Positions 56,931 to 64,000 of a stretch of 64,000 nucleotides of DNA are shown here, one piece after another (within the stretch, counting starts at the first letter, position 1; each line of letters starts with the position of its first letter). A model generated the notes under the pieces. That model searched no databases and was not told the DNA's origin. It was given only the letters and a program-made list of their open reading frames with translations. The translations under genes and the position numbers were made by a program. This DNA is from Panopea generosa (taxonomy: Eukaryota; Mollusca; Bivalvia; Adapedonta; Hiatellidae): assembly GCA_029582155.1 (NCBI GenBank), contig CM055900.1:47281236-47345235 (forward strand), in the 5' to 3' direction.

Positions 56931-57689
56931 GCAAGTTGTCTAAGAGGAATCAAAATCACTTACCTCTCACCACTAAGGTTGTAGCTTCGAGTCCCACTCT
57001 CCCAAAAAGAAACTTTATGTGAGAAAGTTTGCGTTTTTATTATAAGTGCTGGAAATTGTGTAGGGATACAGAAGTTTGAGTTGAGCATGAAAAAGTATTG
57101 TAACCTTGGGGTTATGTCTTTACTAAGATTGTGTTAACAAAACAAAAGGTTTTTATGAAGCATGCGCATTACGAGGATTGGGTATGTCTTCAAATATATA
57201 TAACCTATCTGTTATTGAAACAAAACCCTCTGTGAGGGTACCGTATTGTGCATGGTACCAAATCTACATCTGATGCATGTTTTTATAGAAACCATCCAAG
57301 GTTGCTATAGTCTTGTTTACAAGATAACACAAGGTACATCATGTGTATTGATATGTGTATTTATTCAAGTTTTCTTTCGTATAATGATGATGTTCCTCCA
57401 TGTTGATTTATTTATTTCACTGTCTATAAGACACATTCTCAAGATCAGTAACCTCCCAATATGAGCCTGTGTGGTTCCAGCTAAGAATAGAATATCTGTC
57501 GATCTCTACAGACAGGTAGGAATCCTTCGATTGGGTGTCATGTTCATTTTATCATTTTTTGTCATGTTCATTATACCAACACCTGTGTGGTTCCGGAGAG
57601 TCTAAGTTCATTCTGCATATTCATTTGTTGATGGTTTTTTTTTTTTTAATCTGTATGTTATTTTGTTGTTTTTGTTCAATTCATGTAGA

Positions 57690-57900
57690 ATGAACCTTGA
57701 ACCTTCCTTCTTGTTGGCGTTGAATAACATTTAATGTGTTGGTATGCCATTCACTCATACTCATGTGAGAAAGTTTGCCAGTTACTACTGAAAAGGACGG
57801 TCATGCCCGGTTTTACTCAGCTTCATGTATATTTGTATATCTCAAGATTTCTTCCACCATTATAATTGGGTCTATATGAAACTATAACCTGTTTTTTTCC
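57690..57900 (+). mobile_element. Two SINE 3' fragments
   Basis: ccttcttgttggcgttgaat then atgtgttggtatgccattca is a tail also seen at 60965-61040. It is followed by catgtgagaaagtttgccag and ggttttactcagcttcatgt, the body of the ctaaggtcgtaagttc family. Confidence 0.55.
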
Positions 57901-57979
57901 TCTGTAAAGTGACGTCAAACTTGTTCAAACTTCTGAGTTTTATAAATACAATAATAGCTTTGATAAGTTTAAAGTACAG

Positions 57980-58290
57980 CCAAATTGCAGTGGAAGTCTA
58001 GTGGTAGAGCATTTTCATTGCATGCGAAAGGTCATGGTTTCGGCTTCTGGTCCAGTCATACCAAAAAAAAAAAAAAGAACAGATAATTGTTACCAAGTGC
58101 TTCCTTGCTTGATGTTGAGTACCAAGTGCTTCCTTGCTTGATGTTGAGCATTTAGAGAATCGGTCCTCCAGACCTGGTGATTGTATAATGTGACAGGGTG
58201 GTGTATTATAACATGTCTGTGGCATGATACTCCAGTTGTGGCAGAGTTAAGAATACTGTCTCCAAAAGACACCATCATCTTATGACTGAA
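57980..58290 (+). mobile_element. tRNA-Gly-like SINE, plus strand
   Basis: Head gcagtggaagtctagtggta then gagcattttcattgcatgcg, B-box region gaaaggtcatggtttcggct, body with cctccagacctggtgattgt and ggcatgatactccagttgtg, the reverse complement order of 8805 and 15645. Contains a 30-bp direct duplication (accaagtgcttccttgcttg then atgttgag). Confidence 0.75.
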
Positions 58291-58682
58291 AATTTGTTAC
58301 AAAAAGACATTAAACATTATGTAAATGATTAAATCAGACATTTGACCTATCACAGCAGAATTATAGCTACTTGGAAATGGTGACGCTATTCTGGACCATG
58401 TTCTTCTATCTTACGGTTTATGAGAATTGGGTTTGAGCCTGGGTGTGGCCTACTGACCACTCACAAGCATCGTTGTAGATCAGGCAATCAGCCCTACTTA
58501 GATATTTTAATTGAGAATAGCTACTAGTATAATTATACTTTCAAAATGGTAGCTTTTCTCTTTAAATTCATTTATATTTTGTTTATTATGTACAAATGCA
58601 TAAACTGAGCTCTTACTCTGCCAATGTAAATGGATCCCAAAATGATATTACTTGCATGATCTATGTAACAGGATGAGAAAAA

Positions 58683-58772
58683 TATGCAGCCAGTCCGGGA
58701 CTCGAACCAAGGAACCTTCGCTTACAGGGCAAATGCTCTACCGACTGAGCTACCAGACTGCTTTCTTTCCTA
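58683..58772 (-). other. tRNA-like sequence (Thr-TGT-like), probably SINE-derived or pseudo-tRNA
   Basis: On the minus strand: ggtagctcagtcggtagagc (D arm), a five-pair anticodon stem with loop cctgtaa (anticodon TGT, Thr), then ggttcgagtcccggactgg. D and anticodon arms fold well. With standard numbering the T stem has a mismatch and the acceptor stem two, so this is not a clean tRNA gene. Most likely a SINE head or a tRNA pseudogene. Confidence 0.5.
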
Positions 58773-59769
58773 GTAAGGTGTGGCACACTGTGACAATTGT
58801 TTTATCAAATATTGATACAAATAAGAACATAATTTTGGTTGTTTACAGCTAACGGTATTGCAGGTAAAAACAATCTCATTTGTACCACTTCTGGGTGCAC
58901 CCTTTCTCAACTAATCAAGTCTGTGCAATCATCCTATTGCTTAATGTTAGCTGCGCATAACACCTGTCTGCTTTTTGTTTCACATTTTATGAATATACTC
59001 TACCATTTTGTAAGCTAAACACTCAAATTTGTACTCAGGAAGTTTCCCATTAAGTGTATAAATGTGCACACATGTGTATTCAGTATTTCATGTTAACAAT
59101 TGTATAGATTATATCATAAAATTTTGCAGTCAATGTTAAGCCATTATGTATTTGTAATAAACATGATTATAATCAACTGTAATTTAACACTTATCTGAAT
59201 CTGACACTAACTTCTTATTGTTTTAATATTTAATTTTGTCAATTATATTTTTGTGAAATGTGCTATATAGAGGAATTTTTTTTTTGTGTGTGTAAGTTTG
59301 AATTGTATTTCTTGAGTGATCAGCAAAACCATATTCTCATGAGTGGCTTGCCAAAACAAACACATTTTCTTTTTATTTTATGCATTTACAAATTTATAAA
59401 TAATTTTATAAATTTTAGTTTATTTTTTACCTCAATTCACAATTAGGTATTATTGGATTAATAAAAAAAGTTAAAGTACATTGCCCGAGTGACTGAGTAG
59501 TGAATAGATTAAATATTGAATTGTTTTACAGTGTATTCTTGATTTTTTTTTTCAATTTAAGTTAATTCACCCTTGATAGGGAAATACTATTTATCGAAAA
59601 CTGATTGACAAAATTATAAGTGAACAATGAAGGCATATTTTAGGTCTTACGCTATATGTTTTAGTTATTTGTTTTGTGTTCCTCCATTGGTGTATTTTTT
59701 TTGACATTGTCATTTATCTCTCACTGCTGATGGAGGTCAAGGATTTAGCCTAGCTCTGTTTATAAAGTT

Positions 59770-59990
59770 TTTTTAAATGGGGCTTTTACGCCATTTTCAA
59801 AACATTTCAAGTGGTGGAGGAAAATCTCAGAATCAATCTGAGTTACTAAGAACCACCGTCCTTCGCAAGTAACTGGCAAACTTTCTCACATAAAGTTTTT
59901 AGAGCAAGCAGGACTCAACCCCTTAGCAGTGAGAGGTAAGCAATCTTGAGATGGCCCATTAGACCACTCAGTCACAGAGGACCTCTATTT
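59770..59990 (-). mobile_element. SINE, ctaaggtcgtaagttc family, reverse strand
   Basis: On the plus strand: gccattttcaaaacatttca, ccaccgtccttcgcaagtaa, ctggcaaactttctcacata, ggcccattagaccactcagt. Reverse reading gives head, B-box region, body and tail in the family order. Nearly complete. Confidence 0.75.
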
Positions 59991-60119
59991 AAATAAAAAA
60001 AATCATTGCTGTGTCCCTGAGTATTTAAGGCACTTGAACCACATTTGTTATGTAGTTTCTTTCCGATAGTATAAAGTATAACTTAACACTTCCCCTCTGC
60101 ACTGCCAGTGTATATAGTG

Positions 60120-60330
60120 CATAAGAGGACGATCGTCTAAGGCGACATCTCTATATCACATATTTCTGAGGTCATAGGTTCAAGTCCAGCTTAAAGCTGG
60201 TTCAAAAACTTTTTGTGATCAAGTTTGCCAGTTACTTGCAGAAGGATGATGGTTCTACTTCCACAAATGAAACTGGATATGACGTATTTAACCAGCTTTA
60301 TGTTGAAAATGGCATTACACCAAAATAAAA
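60120..60330 (+). mobile_element. SINE, ctaaggtcataggttc family
   Basis: gacgatcgtctaaggcgaca, then gaggtcataggttcaagtcc, tttgccagttacttgcagaa, ggatgatggttctacttcca, gttgaaaatggcattacacc. Near-complete copy. Confidence 0.75.
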
Positions 60331-61491
60331 AACAACAAAACCTTTACCACTACCTTTCCGGATCAAAATATAATATATAGTGCATAAAAGGTCCATTGTT
60401 TAGTTACATATAATATTTTACCTGTGTTTTTCCCATTTCCATAGGAAAGCATTAAGCATGTGATTTGAATAAAGCCCGTTTTCCATGGTGCATATTTTTG
60501 CTGTGCTATTTTTTCCCTAAGCTACTTTTTGTCACACAGTATTAACAGGTGCACTGACAATCAATTTCCATGATGCAGATTGTCTTAGTAGAGTTTATAG
60601 GGTCATGTGCATGGAAATACACATGTATTTATTGTGTAGTGCCCATCCAAAGTGAATTTCCACGCATTGTACATGCAGACAAGTGTAGAAAATCACTTAT
60701 ACTGGTGACTTTCGTCCATGCTGTTATTAGTCAGTGCAGAAATCTGCTCCGATGGAAATGAAAGTATACTAGATAGTGTGAAGCGATTTTTACAAAAGCA
60801 GTGCCTGTTCTGCGCATACAAACCCCTGCAATGTAGGCACCGAAACCATCAGAATAATACGCGCCATGGAAGAAGGCCTTAATTACACGGCTCTTGCTTG
60901 AAGTTTTGGGAATGGGGTTTGTGAACATTAGCGTGTTTTTTACACGTAAAGTAAACCTGGCATCTTTCTTCCTGTTGGCGTCGGATAACCAATAATGTGT
61001 TGGTATGGCGTTAAACACCATTCATTCGTTCATTCATTGTGAACATTATCGTGTTTTTGTAGCAAAAAGAAATTAGGAATGTAACATAACCTTGAGTGGT
61101 TTGATATAAAAAACAATATATGTATATTAAATAAATAAAAAATAAGATCCTGATGTAAAAGACTACCTTAATTATGATATTAAAAAATCCCAAACTTTCC
61201 CCCCAAATATCTTCTTTGGTTTCTTTGCATTTTGAAATTGGGAATTGTTTACTTTAGTGTGGGATAAAAGATACTCATAATTCAACATTAAGAAAGGGGC
61301 AGAATAACTGTCCCCAAAAATCTGCAAACAAAAGCTCTGTTTTGCACAGGAACAAGTTCCATAATCAATGCCAATTAATTAAATTTATTTTTTTCATGTA
61401 ACACTGTCTTTCCATTTCAGTTAAAATTTTAGTTACTGGTGATTGTCTATCAATTTGATAATAAAATAGAATAAAATATTTGCATTTTCAG

Positions 61492-61560
61492 ATGGATTAG
61501 ATGCTGACCCTGAGCCTATTGTCAAGACACCCGAAGAAAAAATACCTCCTCCGAAAAATA
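61492..61560 (+). CDS. CARMIL: CARMIL exon (acidic/Pro-rich tail)
   Basis: 69 nt, phase 1 at both ends, acceptor tgcattttcag, donor gtaagt (consensus). It encodes GLDADPEPIVKTPEEKIPPP with KN after the split codon (G|AT, Asp). Short, acidic then Pro-rich, typical of disordered CARMIL tails. Assignment rests on the perfect splice sites, matching phase and position in the same gene. The open codon A| continues beyond the window, behind the 43-bp array. Confidence 0.75.
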
Positions 61561-61647
61561 GTAAGTTGTACTAGTATAGTATATGACTTAACATCAATGA
61601 ATAAATTGTCACCATGTTGTTGAGAGTAAATGCTTTTGATGGTGTTA

Positions 61648-64000
61648 ACAGTGTACTTTAAACTGGATGAGATATGAAACACTGAACAGTACAAGGTACT
61701 TTAAACTGAATGGGATATGAAACACTGTACAGTACAAGGTACTTTAAACTGAATGGGATATGAAACACTGTACAGTACAAGATACTTTAAACTGAATAGG
61801 ATATAAAACAATGTACAGTACAAGGTACTTTAAACTGAATGAGATACAAAACTCTGTACAGTACAAGGTACTTTGAACTAAATGGGATATAAAACACTGT
61901 ACAGCACAAGGTACTTTAAACTGAATTGAATACGAAACATTGTACAGTACAAGGTATTTTAAACTGAATGGGATACGAAACATTGTACAGTACAAGGTAC
62001 TTTAAACTGAATAGGATACAAAACACTGTACAGTACAAGGTACATTAAACCGAATAGGATATAAAACATTGTACAGTACAAGGTATTTTAAACTGAATGA
62101 GATACGAAACATTGTTCAGTACAAGGTACTTTAAACTGAATGAGATATGAAAGTCTGTACAGTACAAGCCACTTTGAACTGAAAAGGATATAAAACATTG
62201 TACAGTACAAGGTACTTTAAACTGAATATGATATAAAACAATGTACAGTACAAGATACTTTAAATTAAATGAGATACAAAACTCTGTACAGTTCAAGGTA
62301 CTTTAAACTGAATGAGATACGATACTTTGTACAGTACAAGGTACTATGTACTGAATGGGATATAAAACGCTGTACAGTACAAGGTACTTTAAACTGAATG
62401 AAATATGAAACACTGTACAGTATAAGGTACTTTAAACTGAATGGGATACAAAACCTTGTACAGTATAAGGTACTTTAAACTGAATGGGATATGAAACACT
62501 GTACAGTACAAGATACTTTAAACTGAATGAGATATAAAACACTGTACAGTACAAGGTACTTTAAACTGAATGGCATATGATACATTGTACAGTGCAAGGT
62601 ACTTTAAACTGAATGGGATGTGAAACATTGTACAGTACAAGGTACTTTAAACTGAATGGGATATGAAACACTGTACAGTACAAGGTATTTTAAACTGAAA
62701 GGGATACAAAACACTGTACAGTTCAAGGTACTTTGAAGGTACATTAAACTGAATGAGATACTTAACATTGTATAGTACCAGACACTTTAAACTGAATGTG
62801 GTACTAAATACTGTACTGTACAAGGTACATTTTACTAAATGAGATACTAAACACTGTACAGTACAAGGTACATTAAACTGAATGAGATACTAAACAATGT
62901 ACAGTACAAGGTCCATAAGCTGAATGAAATACTAAACACTGTACAGTACAAGGAACATTGAACTGAATGAGATACTAAACACTGTACAGTACAAGGAACA
63001 TTAAACTGAATGAGATACTAAACACTGTACAGTACACGGTTCATTGAACTGAATGAGATACTAAACACTGTACAGTACAAGGTACATTAAACTGAATGAG
63101 ATACTAAACACTGTACAGTACAAGGAACATTAAACTGAATGAGATACTAAACACTGTACAGTACAAGGAACATTAACTTATTGAAATACTAAACACTGTA
63201 CAGTACAAGGTACATTAAACTTAATGAAATACTAAACACTGTACAGTACAAGGTACATTAAACTGAATGAGATACTAAACACTGTACAGTACAAGGAACA
63301 TTAAACCCAATGAGATACTAAACACTGTACAGTACAAGAAACATTAAAGCGAATGAGATACTAAACACTATTAAGTACAAGGTACATTAAACTGATTGAG
63401 ATATAAAACACTACAGTACAAGGTATATTAAACTGAATGAGATACTAAACACTGTACAGTACAAGGAACGTTAAACCGAATGAGATACTAAACACTGTAC
63501 AGTACAAGGAACATTAAACTTAATGAAATACTAAAAATACAGTGCAAGGTACATTAAACTTAATGAAATACTAAACACTGTACAGTACAAGGTACATTAA
63601 ACTGAATGAGATACTAAACACTGTACAGTACAATGTACATTAAACTGAATGAGATACTAAACACTGTACAGTACAAGGAACATTAAACTGAATGAGATAC
63701 TAAACACTGTACAGTACAAGGAACATTAAACTGAATGAAATACTAAACACTGTACAGTACAAGGAACATTAAACTGAATGAGATACTAAACACTGTACAG
63801 TACAAGGTACATTGAACTGAATGAGATACTAAACACTGTACAGTACAAGGTACATTAAACTTAATGAAATACTAAACACTGTACAGTACAAGGTACATTA
63901 AACTGAATGAGATACTAAACACTGTACAGTACAAGGTACATTAAACTGAATGAGATACTAAACACTGTACAGTACAAGGAACATTAAACTGAATGAGATA
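61648..64000 (+). repeat. 43-bp minisatellite, at least 54 copies, runs off the window
   Basis: The proximal unit reads ggtactttaaactgaatggg, atatgaaacactgtacagta, caa. From about 62740 it changes to a subfamily reading ggaacattaaactgaatgag, atactaaacactgtacagta, caa. Every unit carries tgtacagtaca, an inverted repeat around one central A. The minus-strand frames of 65-83 residues across the array are false. Confidence 0.97.

Larger units (their letters stand above)
58775..61490 (+). other. Intron with SINE remains, no gene seen
   Basis: SINEs are listed separately. The remaining stretches (58800-59760, 60340-60950, 61060-61490) are AT-rich and have no supportable coding frame. A tail typical of a SINE (ggcgttaaacaccattcatt, cgttcattcatt) lies at 60965-61040. 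Confidence 0.5.
289..61560 (+). other. CARMIL: CARMIL gene, partial (13 internal exons; both ends outside window)
   Basis: This is the gene unit that ties the exons together. CARMIL proteins bind actin capping protein and lower its affinity for filament barbed ends, and they bind class I myosins; they act at the plasma membrane and leading edge. The family order is PH-like domain, about 16 leucine-rich repeats, helical dimerisation domain, capping-protein-binding region, Pro-rich tail. The window covers the last LRRs to the start of the tail. Identification rests on recalled vertebrate CARMIL1: the junctions [35 protein letters not shown] and KRKS.H.R..RP.S are shared in the same order. All 12 intron phases agree. 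The capping-protein-interaction motif (LxHxTxxRPK type) was not found and is expected past base 64000. Other phase-neutral exons could be hidden in the long introns. Confidence 0.92.

Noticed and set aside
57990-58080. tRNA gene at the head of the 57980 element and at other SINE heads
   Set aside because: A and B boxes are present, but acceptor stems do not pair and the sequence continues into a shared SINE body.
44689-61560. Capping-protein-interaction motif of CARMIL (LxHxTxxRPK type)
   Set aside because: Searched by eye in exons and frames after the KRKS exon and not found. It probably lies beyond the window; DKKRPLTIP at 44715-44750 lacks the His and Thr positions.

Overview
The window is eukaryotic and carries part of one gene on the + strand. 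It is AT-rich, with long introns, GT/AG-bounded exons, tRNA-derived SINEs, MITEs and intronic minisatellites. The repeat types (tRNA-headed SINEs with ATCAATCAATC tails, short elements opening with an AGCTC...GAGCTATT module) and the coding divergence suggest a mollusc, most likely a bivalve. That placement is inference from repeat style, not from a species marker.

The gene is CARMIL (capping protein, Arp2/3 and myosin-I linker; LRRC16/CARMIL1-3 in vertebrates). I place 13 exons, 1,606 coding bases or about 535 residues, with every intron phase consistent: 289-392, 948-1085, 2924-3017, 4682-4780, 6556-6684, 7455-7571, 7851-7913, 9279-9388, 14574-14661, 16314-16427, 29679-29748, 44689-45099 and 61492-61560. 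They encode the last leucine-rich repeats and cap (exons 1-3), the helical dimerisation domain (4-9) and the start of the basic, Ser/Pro-rich disordered tail (10-13). The gene runs off both ends. The N-terminal PH domain and most LRRs lie upstream; the capping-protein-interaction motif and Pro-rich tail are expected downstream. I see no second gene.

The introns are filled with tandem arrays, together roughly 23-24 kb or over a third of the window: 50-bp units (1411-2719), 241-bp (4738-6180), 110-bp (11342-14636), 54-bp (about 17050-25815, about 160 copies), 21-bp (26028-27424), 48-bp (31303-31935), 60-bp (31937-35660), 17/18-bp (38805-39458) and 43-bp (61648 to the window end). Two arrays are not purely intronic. 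The 241-bp unit carries the 3' end of exon 4 with its splice donor (6 copies). The 110-bp unit carries the branch-point region, splice acceptor and first 63 bases of exon 9 (about 30 copies). The CARMIL dimerisation domain is therefore flanked by six tandem donors and about thirty tandem acceptors, of which only the outermost (first donor, last acceptor) gives the conserved protein. This is the most interesting feature of the window.

Mobile elements include a decayed mariner-like element with terminal inverted repeats (52499-53533), a pair of TTAA-flanked piggyBac-type MITEs (15891-16079, 45842-46012), a 0.66-kb TIR element (49709-50372), three further MITE families, at least three tRNA-derived SINE families, and older degenerate repeat blocks. 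The rest of the introns holds no gene that I can support.
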